Origin: Vespula vulgaris
Lineage: Eukaryota; Arthropoda; Insecta; Hymenoptera; Vespidae
Reading direction: 5' to 3'
Length of the DNA stretch: 64,000 nucleotides
Assembly: GCF_905475345.1 (NCBI RefSeq)
Contig: NC_066586.1
Location: 4,810,400-4,874,399 of the forward strand
Shown here: positions 13,607 to 24,979 of the stretch, in pieces
Numbering within the stretch: the first letter of the stretch is position 1
How the letters are laid out: each line of letters opens with the position of its first letter
Made by a program: the position numbers and the translations under genes
The notes under the pieces: generated by a model
What the model was told of the DNA's origin: nothing
The model's database searches: none
What the model saw: only the letters and a program-made list of their open reading frames with translations

Positions 13607-15109
13607 ATCCGATTATTTCGTTTTTTCGTTTACATATGAGAGTGAACAAACGACACGCAGACTAGAAAGGAACATTAATTATAGCGCTCCTTGAAAGGCG
13701 AGATCGATCGTTTCTATCGAGTTTGTTGCTTGGTTAAGCCTTATTTTACTTTTCCGTGTAAAAAAAAAAAAGAAAAAAAAAGAAGAAAAAAGATTCTAAT
13801 CCATTCTAACGGAGAATATCGTGAGGTAAGCGATCGTAAAACTGGTTATATAATTATCATCTTAATCTTTAGCTTTTACTGTAAGTGGATGAAGACCACC
13901 AGAAGCCGAAGTGAAATTATTTCGTTACGTCTTAACGCGTAGCTAGATAGATAGATCTCGTAATCCCTTTCGAGTGTTATCCGAACAGCTGCTGAGATCT
14001 TGCGACGTTAACTTAGCCAACATGTTCACGGTAGAACGGCGTGGAAATCGAAAGAAGAGAATTTCTGGATGATGCAGCCGATTTTACGATTTAGCAGCAG
14101 TAATGGATTTCGCGGTTGCATTAGAATGCTGGATCGTAGATCGAAGGAGCGTTAATGATCCGTATCTTGATACCGTTACCTCTTGCCCCGTTCCAAGCAA
14201 TACGTTATTGAGATTTTTCACTTCCGCTTTGTTTCGCTACCGGCCAACGAAAGAGCACTTTCTTCTTCAAGAGAAGAATATCTGTTTTGTAGCTATAATA
14301 AGGAATTTCGAAGCTTTCTAATTTTTTCTTTTCTTTATTTATTTATTTTTTTTTACTTTGTTCTTGCGTTCAAGAAAACGATCAAATTATTGTCATCGTT
14401 AGAATACGTTGATTAAAAATATAAATTGTTCCTTTCGAAAATGAAAGCTCTGTGAAAATTCCATCAAAAAAGCAAATATTTCGAATAAGGACTAATTGCC
14501 GACGTGGCTTCTTCGATTCGATTAGGAGACGTTCGCGTTTAATCGATGTATTTATCGTTCATCCTCTTTGCTAAATCCACTAACGACTCATTAAAGAAGC
14601 AACGTTCGCTCGACAAAGCCAAACGGATGCTGAGGAATAAAGGGAAGAAAAATAAAGAGAGAGAGAGAGAGAGAGAAAAGGAGAGTAACGAAGAGTATTG
14701 TAAATAATGGGATTATCCTGGTGGTAATTACGGTGCTGGAAACGACCTTCGTTTCTCGTGATTCGCACGAGCGAAAGAGCGAAAGAGAGAAAGAGAAAGG
14801 AAAGATAGAGAAACGCTGAGGAAGAGAATGAGAATAAAAGGAAAACGAGGAAAGAGAAGTGCGAGTGACGATCGTCTATCTTTCTCATTCTTCTTCATAA
14901 CTACAACTATAATAGGAAAAGCTGAGAGTAACCTGTGTGTCTTCGTCTAACGATTAATTATTGATAATTATCTTTTTATCTCTTACTCTCTTTCTTTCTG
15001 TCTTTGTTGTTTCTCTAGAGTGTAACGGTAATCTTGTACACTGTAATCTTCTTTCGTGTGTATTGTTCGCACGTTTGTATCTCTCATTGTCGTTTGCCAA
15101 CTCACTTTT

Positions 15110-15111
<2 letters not shown>

Positions 15112-15146
<35 letters not shown>

Positions 15147-15170
15147 GTCTGTCTCTGTCTCTGTTTCTCA
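15112..15170. repeat. (CT)n / (CTGT)n microsatellite serving as pyrimidine tract
   Basis: A CT run changes into CTGT/CTCTGT units and ends a few bases before the CATCCAG acceptor of the exon at 15176. If that exon is real the repeat is its polypyrimidine tract. Confidence 0.85.
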
Positions 15171-15175
15171 TCCAG

Positions 15176-15216
15176 CCCTTACTAAAGATGGCATTTTTGC
15201 TTTCGTTCTGCCAGCG
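15176..15216 (+). CDS. candidate first coding exon of coiled-coil gene
   Basis: This is a 41-base exon. It has a very strong acceptor: about 60 bases of CT/TG-rich pyrimidine tract ending in CATCCAG. The donor is GCG|GTAATT, the same hexamer as the next exon's donor. The reading frame ends with two bases (CG), and the first base of the exon at 15948 (A) completes an Arg codon, so the phase fits. Inside, an ATG at 15188 sits in the context AAAGATGG, a strong eukaryotic initiation context, and would give a start MAFLLSFCQR. The four codons upstream of it in the exon are also open, so it could be internal. A second frame of this exon is open but runs into a stop in the exon at 20722. The exon boundaries are read from sequence; that it is the start of the gene is inference. 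Confidence 0.42.
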
Positions 15217-15947
15217 GTAATTTTCTTCTAATTATCTTTAAGTACGTTTGCCGTAAAACCTGATTTGTTCTCGCTACGACAAAGTTAAACCAATGCGAAA
15301 AGCGCGCATCTTAGAAAACATTTAATCACTTTCGTAGACGAGATCTCCCCTGCTTTTTTTTTCCCCTGTATCGTGAAAAAGGATTTCGTCTGCGTTCTTG
15401 TCAGCGATAGAAAGTTTCATATATCAAGTTCAAGCTAACGTCTTGGCTGAAGTCGTAAGCGCGCTTGATATACGAGCTCAGTATCTTCTCGAGCTTCCGG
15501 TTGATTTTTATTTCTGTGAATTCCGTGATTAAACTTGTTAATCTTTCAGCGATTAGAATGGAATTTCTCGAATAATTCTACATTAGCGTGTATTATTTGC
15601 GTTCAAATGATAAAAAGTATCTAATATGTAAATTATAATAAGATTATTATTATTATTTGAGATAAAATAATAATGTTTACATGATTTCTTGTTTGTTTAC
15701 CTGTCATAAAAATAATCGTTTTCATCAATTAAAACACGTATTTTTGATATATATGGTTGAAGATAAGTATAATCGTAACGGTTGAAACGTTCACGAAAAA
15801 TCAGAAAGCGTTGCCGACATATCGGGACTCTACGTAAAGGAAATTCTTCCTTCTCTCTTGACGCGAACGAAAAAAATTTCGTTTCTTTTACTATCTCTTT
15901 GAGGTTTAGTACAAACCCAGCTGATTGTCAATATAATATATTTGCAG

Positions 15948-16050
15948 ATACTTCACGGAAATGGGTTTGGTCGAACGAGAAGCCAACATGCAAGATCTCA
16001 ACGTGTCAAGACCCGGAAGATCGAGGGATCTTTTTGGCGTACAACTCGAG
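15948..16050 (+). CDS. exon of predicted coiled-coil protein gene
   Basis: This is a 103-base exon between the acceptor ATATTTGCAG and the donor GAG|GTAATT. All three frames are open. Only the frame beginning with TAC at 15949 and ending in a complete GAG codon joins to the single open frame of the exon at 20722. That frame starts YFTEMGLVEREANMQDL and contains SRPGRSRDLFGVQLE. It is polar, with mixed charges, and has no signal peptide or membrane segment. The intron before it is 731 bases and the one after it is 4.67 kb. I do not recognise the family. The phase agreement on both sides is the main support. Confidence 0.66.
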
Positions 16051-17355
16051 GTAATTTATTTCATGACCTTTCTAAATAATTCATTAGATTATTTGGAAAA
16101 CGTTTCAGATAAATAAAAGTAGATGATCAATCACGATGTTCTCAAGTTCTTTAGTCGAAAGAAAAAACATATAATATAAATTTACTCGGTGGATTCGTTT
16201 TTTGAAAGACAAAGTTTATGTTACTTTTAGAAAATAAACGGTCAACAGAGAGATAGATGGATAGATATAGGATAAAACCTGAGTCGAGTTAGGACCTTGA
16301 ACGCGAACGCGATAATCGATCGGAGACATCGACGACGAAGGAAACAATGCGAACGTGCCGAGTATACTTGTCGAGGGGCAAGAATAAATCCGATGGTAGC
16401 TGCTTGCGACTTCGGCTCGATTCCAATGCTCGACTTTTGCCAAGAATTGTGTGTGACGTTGAACAAGTAGTGAGAGGTCCGAGTCATAAAACCGGTGTCG
16501 GTTCTGGTACAACGAGCAGCCACCTGAAACCGAAACGACGGCGAGAGGAAAGTCTGTTTCTTTCCTACTCTCTTTCTCTCTTTCTCTCTCTTTCTCTTTC
16601 TGTTTCTCTCTCTTTTCATCTCTCTATCTATTCATATATCCATCTCTTACTCGATCTCTGTCTTTCTCTTTTTCTCGTGATCTCTTTCCTTCTTATTCTG
16701 CGTTGGCACGTAGAATCCGTTTTACCGGTCCGTCTCGTTAAGCTTCCTTCCTTTCATCTCTTTACTTTTCTCGCACTGCTCGTAAATTATAAACGAGATG
16801 GATACTATCATCCCGATACTTTTTATTTCTTCGCTACTGCTACCGTAAAATCCGTCTATACGTATTAATGTTGCTTTATTTAAATTTTATTTTGATTGAT
16901 CTTTCTCCTTTGTTACGCAAGTTATTATTTCTTAACTGTTTTTCTTTCCTTTTCCTTTTCTTTTTATACAAACGTTGAGTAAGTAGATACGATCTACGTC
17001 AACGTAAAATACTTCGATCGAAGAAAAGAGTATCCTGCGATGATACAATTTGATACTGTTCGAAGATATCAATTATTGAAAATAATTTGATTGCAATGAC
17101 GATGAAAAATGAAACACGTATTTTTACGATTGCAAAATATTAATGATATTTATGCGAGCTAATTAGTCGACAGATAAGTGCGAAAATGGTGATTCATACT
17201 CACAGTAGATCTTATGTACATATGCGTGTTAGACAGGCATGATTATTAAATTCAAACGTTATACGAGTCGGTAGAAGGCGAATAAATTTTCCTCTCCTCG
17301 GAAAAATCTAGTCAGGTCGTTATACTCGTTTGGCGAGCGCGATCAGTGTACTTAC

Positions 17356-17454
17356 GTATTCTCGGTTGCTTGCGAAACGTTCTTTTACGTCAGACCGCCT
17401 TCTTCTACCATTGGAGACGAGAAGAAGTTGACGAAGAATCCAAGTGTCCACCAC
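17356..17454 (-). CDS. candidate minus-strand exon (nested)
   Basis: Read on the minus strand, this 99-base block has an excellent acceptor (TATTTTCTTCATTCCAG) and a perfect donor (TAC|GTAAGT). It has exactly one frame open from end to end: 33 codons, phase 0 in and out, reading VVDTWILRQLLLVSNG and then a basic stretch RRRRSDVKERFASNREY. The other two frames stop inside. It lies within an intron of the + strand gene, so it would be a nested or overlapping antisense transcript. I recognise no family, and no phase-matched partner exon was found nearby. Confidence 0.33.
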
Positions 17455-18008
17455 CTGGAATGAAGAAAATACCGTGGATGAGTTTTGCAATGAAATTTTT
17501 CAATTGAGAAACGTAAAAGTCTCATTCGATTTCAAAGATCGATTTGATTCGAAGTTTACTATAAATGGCGATTTCGATCATTAAATTGCTTGATCGAAGT
17601 AGCAAAGTGTTTGATGTTTCAAATCGACATATTCCATCCATAACGTTTTGACGTAATCGAATCAAGTCAAGAGATAGTACTCGACGAGTCATCTTTAGAG
17701 GAAAGTTTAATACTACCTGCGGGCGTAAATATATTTATGTATATGTATATGCATATGTCCAAGCTGTAGGATGCAGCATGCATCTTGCGTAAGATCTCGT
17801 GTTTCTCTCGAATAGAGGAGGGAAAAGAGAGAAAAGGGAAGAGGGTAAACGATAGTCAGACGTACGCGAGTATGTTGCCCGGTATAATGATACATATGCT
17901 TTTAAAGGGCAACGATGGGAGAAGAAGTAGTTGACGAGTAAGTAAAATCTTTCTATTACGTTTTCTCCTTGCAGAAAATATATACACTTGTATGAATAAC
18001 GAGAAAAA

Positions 18009-18009
<1 letters not shown>

Positions 18010-18073
<64 letters not shown>
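18010..18073. repeat. (GA)n microsatellite
   Basis: About 32 uninterrupted GA units, one of the longest perfect tracts in the window. Confidence 0.92.
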
Positions 18074-18085
<12 letters not shown>

Positions 18086-18487
18086 AAAGAGAGATAAAAA
18101 AAAAGAGAGAGAGTCGGTAAAATTAGAAGTAGAAGTAGTAATCAAAAGTCCGTGTAACTTGTTGCGAAGAACAAGTAGTTTGTGGCAAAACGTCACACAG
18201 TATGGGAGTCATTATAAAAATGAAGAAACCACCGAAAATCCTTGAAAAAAGCATACACCGATTGTTGACTTCTTGAAAGATATATAAGGATAGTGGAAGG
18301 AGCTGCGAAATAGCATGTAATAAATGCAAGGAAAAAAAAATCGAAAGCGCGAGTTATATCGTAAGATTTGTTCGAACCGTGACATCTCCTGGGAGATGTC
18401 CAAATGATAATTATCTTAGTTGTGGCTCACGAGGAAGTGGTATTACTAGACGAAAAAGAGAGAATAAAGAAAGAGAAAGATAGATAC

Positions 18488-18531
<44 letters not shown>
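18488..18531. repeat. (GATA)n grading into (GA)n
   Basis: Five or six GATA units pass directly into about ten GA units. Confidence 0.85.
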
Positions 18532-20298
18532 GGAAAGAGAAATAGAGAAATGTTACAACATAATTTGAAGACTTTGTAATCAGCATCCCTATCACGATGA
18601 TCTCTAATAAGCGGAGGCTCGCTCAACGTGGATATTACTCAAAGAAACGTTTCGACAGACGATGATAAGCTGTACAATTTGTATTTCTTCCTTTTGTATA
18701 AATTATCGCGTTCAACGTCCACCTACGTATCTAGCCACGCAAACGCGTTCATTGTGTATGATCTTATTCTTTTCTTCATTATCATATCGTATATTGTATT
18801 CGACTGGATCTTTGAACGATCGACCTTCTATTGTTAATTAAATTGTAACTTTATCATTTTCCTTCATCGACATTATATCATGTATTTTAATTCGTGTCCT
18901 CCCTCTGGATAAACGTTTTTACAAATGAAATTCTATTTTGATGTTACGTTAACGTAATAAAATATTTATGCTTATTTTATGAATATATGCATATATATGT
19001 AATAACGATAAACATTCCGTCCGCGAGGCAAATCTTCGAGTAAACGAAGCAAAGATTCTTTTAAACGATAACTAAAGAAGCAACGATGTGGCTTATCCTT
19101 ATGCAATAACACGGAGGCACATTGAGCTCGCTCATCGTCCTGTCCCGAGAGTTAATTACGAATTTTCGCTTTCTTACCTTCCTGAGAGCGAACGAGACTC
19201 GTAAGTTCGTGAGAGATCGGTATCAAAGATCGCCTCTAACAAAACGGATAAGCCATAGTGACTCAGAAACGACGCGTAATCGAATTGTGTAATCGTTACT
19301 TCTTCTACCATAGAAAACTAGAATGGTAACGTTGTTCTATTTCAAAGGAGTAAGGTGAAATGGAAATGCGATACGAATAATGTAATGTTCCTGATAGTTA
19401 CCTTCATTTGTTCACTCCTTTACGAGTTTCGAGACCCGATCGTGTAAATGTGTAAGTACGTGTCTGAGTATATTGCGTCTGAGTATCGATCGACGATAAC
19501 TTTCGTACATTTCGCTAAATTACCTGCATCATTGGAACATTGGAAATTCACAGAGGTTGCGTGAACGTAATCGAAGTATACCTTCGAGATTCAAAGGGAA
19601 GGTGAAGTTGCTCTTAACCGCTTTCCTCAAATTCCGCTTCAACGATCTTTCTCTTACTTAGCCTCTTACCAAACCTCAGAGTACCAAACAAAACTTTGGA
19701 GTATCCAAAATTCCTTTCGGTACTTCTCTTTTGTGTCATTATGGTATTCGATCGGACAATCACGAACGTTAAGATTTTTCCAGAGTGATAAATTTCACAC
19801 ACACAAACTATCTTTATTTTTGTTCCTTTAATAATCGGTTTTTATACTAGGTATTATTATCTTGAAAATTATAAAAATAATTTATATGACTTAGCGTTGA
19901 AAAATTTACATAATTTCGTAATAATAAACCATGCACAACGTAGAATGTTCGGTGCTTTCAGCCAATTAAAGAGCACATTCGCATGCGCGAATCTTCCAAG
20001 AACTCGATGGGCTTACGTCGCGGATACGAGGGTTTATCTTGGAATATATCTATGCAGGAACCTTCCGTTACGTATACATACGTACATTCATATGGAGATA
20101 CACGTACTATGTATGGGTTATTGCATGTTCAAGTATTATATGCAGGAGCAGTTCTGTTCTCTGAAAGGGAGTAGAACAGGAACGTTATCATTCTGGCAAA
20201 CAGGAGAATGTTATTTTCCACGCATACTTTAAATCGTTACTTTAATCCGTTCTTTAATCTTCTTTTACGACTTTTGCTCTGATATTAAATAAAAATCC

Positions 20299-20329
20299 AA
20301 ATAATAATAATAATAATAATAATAATAAT
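20299..20329. repeat. (AAT)n microsatellite
   Basis: Ten AAT/ATA units in an intron. Confidence 0.85.
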
Positions 20330-20721
20330 CGTTTGTGGGAATAAAAAATTTTATTTGATCGAAAAAAAAGATTTTTGTTTCACTGAAGATTATGATTTTA
20401 TCGATACATGATATTTTATCGACGGAGTAATATTTCCCAAACGTTGGTAACAACGATTTCTATTGATTTTAAGCTTAGCTTTAGTCGATAAAACAGAAAT
20501 AGACATAGCCGATAGGTAGCAATAGCTAATATCAAAGCGAATCGAAAAGTACCCCTTTTAAAGCGAATTATCCTTCGATACGTTTTTATGAATCGATCCA
20601 TTTGCGACTTTATCTAATGTCAATAATTTGAAAATTATTTTTAAAAATGCATGAAAAATTCTATTCGTTCATTTTTTACATTTACATTTTTTATATTATC
20701 TTCTTTGATGTTGTATTATAG

Positions 20722-20855
20722 GTGACGTCATTACTCTTGGAGGCAGAACGTAGAAAGCTTGCAGTGTTACAAAGAGAATTGCAAGTTGCTCTTGCGGAAG
20801 GCGGTAGTGTAAAAGTTAAGGAAAAGCAGAGGCAGGAGTTACTACACGCTATTTC
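20722..20855 (+). CDS. exon encoding coiled-coil segment
   Basis: This is a 134-base exon with acceptor TTGTATTATAG and a perfect donor GTAAGT. The other two frames are blocked by stops near the 5' end. The one open frame (VTSLLLEAERRKLAVLQREL, then QVALAEGGSVKVKEKQRQEL) is rich in Leu, Glu, Arg, Lys and Gln, with hydrophobic residues spaced as in an amphipathic helix. This is typical of a cytoplasmic coiled coil. The exon ends two bases into a codon (TC), and the G at 23497 completes it as Ser. It is the most clearly coding stretch in the window. I cannot name the protein; many scaffold and cytoskeletal proteins carry segments like this. Confidence 0.85.
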
Positions 20856-21687
20856 GTAAGTGGTTCAATTTACTTTTCAAATGGGAGAAGATTAATGTAT
20901 TCCATTATATCGATTAGATTTAAGAAAATATTCAAGATTAATGAACTAATTAATAATAACGTTCAATTAAGTATTCGCGCAAGAAGAGATTTTAAAGTTC
21001 TTTCAGAAAAGTTAAGAAACTTTTACATTTATACGTCTACGAAAGATAAATCGAAGTAACGAATTCATTGAAAAACCCTGCGAAGTTTTTAGAGGCACGA
21101 AGAGAGAAAGAAAGAAAGAGAGAAAGAGAGAAAGAATAGAAAGTCTTTTGCGAACATTATATTTTTACGAGGCGACGTTAGGTCATCCGTGAACTTTTAC
21201 CTTCTCAGATTTGCTTTCTATTCCAATGGGAGCAAGAATTAACTCGTTGAAGATTTATTATTCTTCCATTCTTTCTTTCTCTCTCTCCTTTTCTCTCTCT
21301 CTCTTTCTGTCTCTCTCTCTTTTTCTTATATAGAAAAGAAGATATAAAATCTGATCGTACTAGTGAGGATATTAAATAAAGCTTCGTACATTTTTGAAAG
21401 TCGCAACGTTTTCTTTCCCGTAATTATGTTAGATTAAACGAAAGGAGTCGCTCTCTTGGTATAATGCGAAGGAATAAGGGAATATTTATTTTAGAAAAGT
21501 TATCAGGAAATTTGCTCGAAAAAAGAGATTTTTCTCAGATTTACGACAAAGAATACGACGAGATATGTACCTTAGAGATAGAGCCGCTTACACTGTCCCG
21601 CATTGAAAGGAACAAGTTGTCGGTGGCTCGTGAAAAAGTGTAGGTCAGCATGATCTGAAATTCCCTTCAACCTCTTTACTGTATCTC

Positions 21688-21690
<3 letters not shown>

Positions 21691-21740
<50 letters not shown>
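21691..21740. repeat. (CT)n microsatellite
   Basis: About 25 CT units, continuing into a mixed pyrimidine tract that ends at the acceptor of the 21793 block. Confidence 0.9.
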
Positions 21741-21743
<3 letters not shown>

Positions 21744-21792
21744 TCCCCTCTCCTTTTCACATCCCTCTTTCCTTCGTCTTTTTCGTCTTTAG

Positions 21793-21909
21793 TTTGTACT
21801 TCAGCAATGTTGTTTGCACAACTCCTCTTACATGCTTAGCGTGTTCTGTGAGTTCTTTGCAGATGGCGGGACTACTTGGGCGGTGTCGGGGTTCTTTGAT
21901 TCTATGACA
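21793..21909 (+). CDS. possible alternative exon, out of phase with neighbours
   Basis: A block of 117 bases (39 codons in frame 0) follows a long (CT)n/pyrimidine tract ending TTCGTCTTTAG and precedes the donor ACA|GTAAGA. Frame 0 is fully open and reads FVLQQCCLHNSSYMLSVF, then CEFFADGGTTWAVSGFFDS. The exon at 20722 delivers two leftover bases, however, and the exon at 23497 expects two, so this block cannot be inserted between them in frame 0. Read in the phase supplied by 20722 (TC+T = Ser) it stays open for 36 codons and then meets a TGA a few bases before the donor. That would make it an alternative last exon. A second acceptor (TTCTTTGCAG, ending 21862) and a second donor (GTGAGT at 21848) lie inside it. 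It may be alternative, terminal, or not coding. Confidence 0.33.
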
Positions 21910-22282
21910 GTAAGAAATTCATGAGACCGCCTTCTAACTGTACTACCTTTGAAGTTTCTACAATTTTTCCACGTTAACTTGGAGATCGAATCAGTCTACT
22001 TTAACGAGACTCTGTACGTCGTTACCGTCAGAAAATTCATTTCTACCACTCATCTTATCATGCTCGAAAAAGTTTCTTCTTTTATTTAATACTTCGATAA
22101 TCTTCTATTTTATTTTTTGAAGCATAAGCATCGATATCAGACAGATGAAAATTTATGGAAAGTCGGTTGGACAAAATATAGTGTAATGTTTTAGGATGGA
22201 ATATTGGCTGATAATTGATTGACTTATACTACTGAATGATGATAGAAAATTGTTTAGGAAAATAGTCATGTACTTATGTACG

Positions 22283-22284
<2 letters not shown>

Positions 22285-22326
<42 letters not shown>
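22285..22326. repeat. (TA)n microsatellite
   Basis: About 20 TA units in the intron upstream of the exon at 23497. Confidence 0.9.
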
Positions 22327-22329
<3 letters not shown>

Positions 22330-23496
22330 ATTTTATTGGATTGGAAATATTCATAATCATACTCGTGCTCAAGAATCTCGACCAATAAAAACGAAACAGA
22401 TCTATGAGAATTCTTTACTGTCAGCAGTTAAAAATATCCTATTTATTTCTACCTTTATTACAAAAAAAAAGAAAAGAAAAAAAAATTGAAATCGTCAATA
22501 TCTACTCTAATATTTTATCGTAACGAGTATATAATCCTGGCGGAGATTAAAAAATAACCACGCTTAGTAAATGGCCGAAGGCTCAAACACGTTCGTTCGA
22601 TATTAACTAGGAAACATTGCAAAGTTTTTCGTTATATCGGTTAATGAACATTTTACGATAAACTTTTGCATATTTATCAGATCGTTGTATAGGAAATGGA
22701 TTATATTTAAAATATAAACATATTAGTCAACGAGACATTTATCTTAATATCATATTAAGTCTCTTGTGATTTTAATCGATCGAACGATATAACATGCAAT
22801 TACGATGATATGCCATAAAAGAATTGATTCTCTCTTTTTCTTTTCTCTCTCTCTCTCTTTCTTTTTTCTCTCTTTTGCATACACATCATGAATTTATAAG
22901 ATTGTTTGCCCACTAGTAATTGCTGAAGTTCCGGTGCGGTGCTCGTCTATCTGGAACTTTTTCAATTCCTAAGTCAGTAGTAAGGAAACCGCTCGGAAAA
23001 TGTGCCAGTGGACCGTAGGTGTGCCATCTTCTGCTCGTTATTTGGCCTTCAGGTCGTTTCCCGTTCTTCGAATCCAAGAAAGATCGGAGTCTGTAGGGGT
23101 GGCGGTTAAGTCGACGCTGGTATTCCCTCACCATCCCCCAACGAATCTGTGCTCGTTCGAGCGCGAAAACTTTCAAGAGAAAATATTTCCCAACGCACGT
23201 ATACCATCCCTTTCGAAACCCGTAATTTCTCCCCTTCTGCTTGCATCCTCATCGAGCATAATCTATTTTCCCTCTTTGTAAAAGAAAAAAGAGGGGAATA
23301 ATTCTATAACCTTTCAATGATAAAGATAAAATCCTTTCCGAGAAAAAATATTTTGTATTTTCGAAATGTTTACCTAGGAAGCAAACGAACGTAGAACGGA
23401 GAAAATTTTACAATCTCGTACGTTTTATCATGGAAACGACGTAGATGGGAAGGCCATCTGAGTTTAATCTTTAATCTATATCTGTCTGCTCCATAG

Positions 23497-23587
23497 GAAG
23501 ATCCAAGGACAGCACGAGCAGCTCGATAAGGAGTACAGAATACACGCAGCTGGGGTACTTCTCTGCAACTCGAGAGGCTCCGGGAAG
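23497..23587 (+). CDS. exon continuing the coiled-coil gene
   Basis: This is a 91-base exon with acceptor TCTGCTCCATAG and perfect donor AAG|GTAAGT. Its first base completes the split codon of the exon at 20722, and the frame then reads KIQGQHEQLDKEYRIHAAG and ends NSRGSGK in phase 0. The beginning extends the helical, charged character of the previous exon. The second open frame (SKDSTSSSIRSTEYTQLGYF) is also protein-like. It would need a different incoming phase, for example through the block at 21793 or an unseen microexon. The next exon must start in phase 0 and was not identified with certainty. Confidence 0.72.
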
Positions 23588-23790
23588 GTAAGTGAAGCCT
23601 CATCGTCGATCCCTCTTTCTTTCCTTACTTTCCTTATTTTCTTTGGATTCATTCTACGAAGATAAATTACCTCTTCTCTATATCGTGATAGTCAGCCTCT
23701 ATTATTTGTTATTCATGAAAATCTCGCTATGCATGGTGAACTTCCACTATTGGTAATATTACCTTTATGTTCAATCGACGAGAATATTTA

Positions 23791-23796
23791 TATATA

Positions 23797-23831
<35 letters not shown>
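23791..23831. repeat. (TA)n microsatellite
   Basis: A TA run with one GT interruption near its start, about 200 bases downstream of the exon ending at 23587. Confidence 0.88.
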
Positions 23832-23833
<2 letters not shown>

Positions 23834-24927
23834 TTCGTGAAACTTTTGAGAATCCGCATGAATCCTGATATATGAAACTATGTTATGTTCGTTTATATTT
23901 TAGCACGAAACCGATGTATGTAAGTAATTGATAGCCATGTTTTGGTTTCGTTCGTAAAATTCTTCCCCTATCTTCCAAACACTCTATTTTTACTTTGCAC
24001 GACCTACCTAGCCTTTCTTTAAGCTTTTAGTAAGCTTTAATTCTTAAAATTATTAGCAGACATAATGCACTATTGTCATAATAGCTTTTTCTTTCGGCTT
24101 AGAGCAAGCGTACAGCCTCGCTCTCTCCATTAGGTAAATCTACCGTAATGGTAAAACGTTGAAACGTAAAAGATGTAAAAAAAGAAAGAAAGAAAAAAGA
24201 ACTATACGTAAAAAGCAAAATTTTTAATGATCACGATTGTATCGTTTGTATATAAATCTTACGATTAGAAGTCTCCTTTGAATACCATTTTTATTTCCTT
24301 TCCTTTATTCTTTTATATTCTTTCTTTCTATTTATCTCTATTTATTATTATTATTATTATTATCGTAAATTCATTAACAGTCGCAATGAAAAGAATATGA
24401 TATATTTTCAATTTTTCAATTTTCAATTGAGAATCAAAAAACCTGAAAGATTACGTAAAAACGTAATAATGATGTCCATGTAAAACGACATTAGAAAAAA
24501 TGTAATGCAAACAATTCATGTTCTCATCTTTGCGTAACAATATACATCCTTAAAGCTCTTTGCATTGAGTATATTTATTTATTTATTTTTTTTCAGTAAC
24601 ATTAAATATTGAAAGAACTTGCTAAAGGGCCTTGACTGAATATTTGTTTCGCAGTACGAGCATTGGTCATTGTTCGCTGCTTTGTTAATCTTCTTTTTAA
24701 TTACAAGACAAGTTTTATTATTCTTGTGCTTTTCAATAAAAATCTCTTTATTTGACAACGTTCGAATATAAAGGAATCGATCGGATTTCGTCTTAACGAA
24801 AAAAGAAAAATCTGATTCTTATCTCGAATTAATTATTATCAATGAAAAAATGTATCGATAATTTTTCCAACGTTTAATTTATTAAATTCTTTTAATATTT
24901 TTTAACAATGTAACGAGCTATCGTCGA

Positions 24928-24979
24928 TACACACACACACACACACACACACATACATACACACATATATATATATATA
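24928..24979. repeat. (CA)n then (TA)n compound microsatellite
   Basis: About 12 CA units, a short CATA transition and about eight TA units. Confidence 0.88.

Larger units (their letters stand above)
9049..15175. other. no supported gene
   Basis: AT-rich noncoding-looking DNA upstream of the coiled-coil gene. It contains the hairpin at 13546-13606, a (GA)n near 10240-10262, and a 22-base exon-like unit at 12903-12924 (acceptor TTTTATCCTAAG, donor GTAAGC) that is too short to support alone. The 5' UTR exon and promoter of the gene starting near 15176 may lie here but were not identified. Confidence 0.45.
16051..20721 (+). other. intron of the coiled-coil gene
   Basis: This 4.67-kb span lies between two phase-matched exons. 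It contains CT tracts near 16560-16690, a 64-base (GA)n at 18010-18073, (GATA)n/(GA)n near 18488-18535 and (AAT)n at 20299-20329. A minus-strand exon-like block at 17356-17454 lies inside it and would belong to a nested gene if real. A weaker minus block at 19178-19235 (acceptor TTTTGTTAG, donor GTAAGA, two open frames) is also present. Otherwise it looks like AT-rich noncoding DNA. Confidence 0.6.
20856..23496 (+). other. intron of the coiled-coil gene (with possible alternative exons)
   Basis: This is a 2.64-kb span between two strong exons. It holds a CT-rich tract at 21270-21330 followed by an acceptor, the (CT)n tract 21691-21740 leading into the 21793 block, a (TA)n at 22285-22326, and an island of about 50% GC at 22913-23281. 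That island is open on both strands (a 93-codon + frame from 23000 and an 87-codon - frame to 22913), but I could not define convincing splice sites for it. Confidence 0.55.

Noticed and set aside
24653..24780. Good acceptor TATTTGTTTCGCAG followed by an open phase-0 frame (YEHWSLFAALLIFF)
   Set aside because: The frame becomes hydrophobic AT-rich sequence without a usable donor. It reads as chance.
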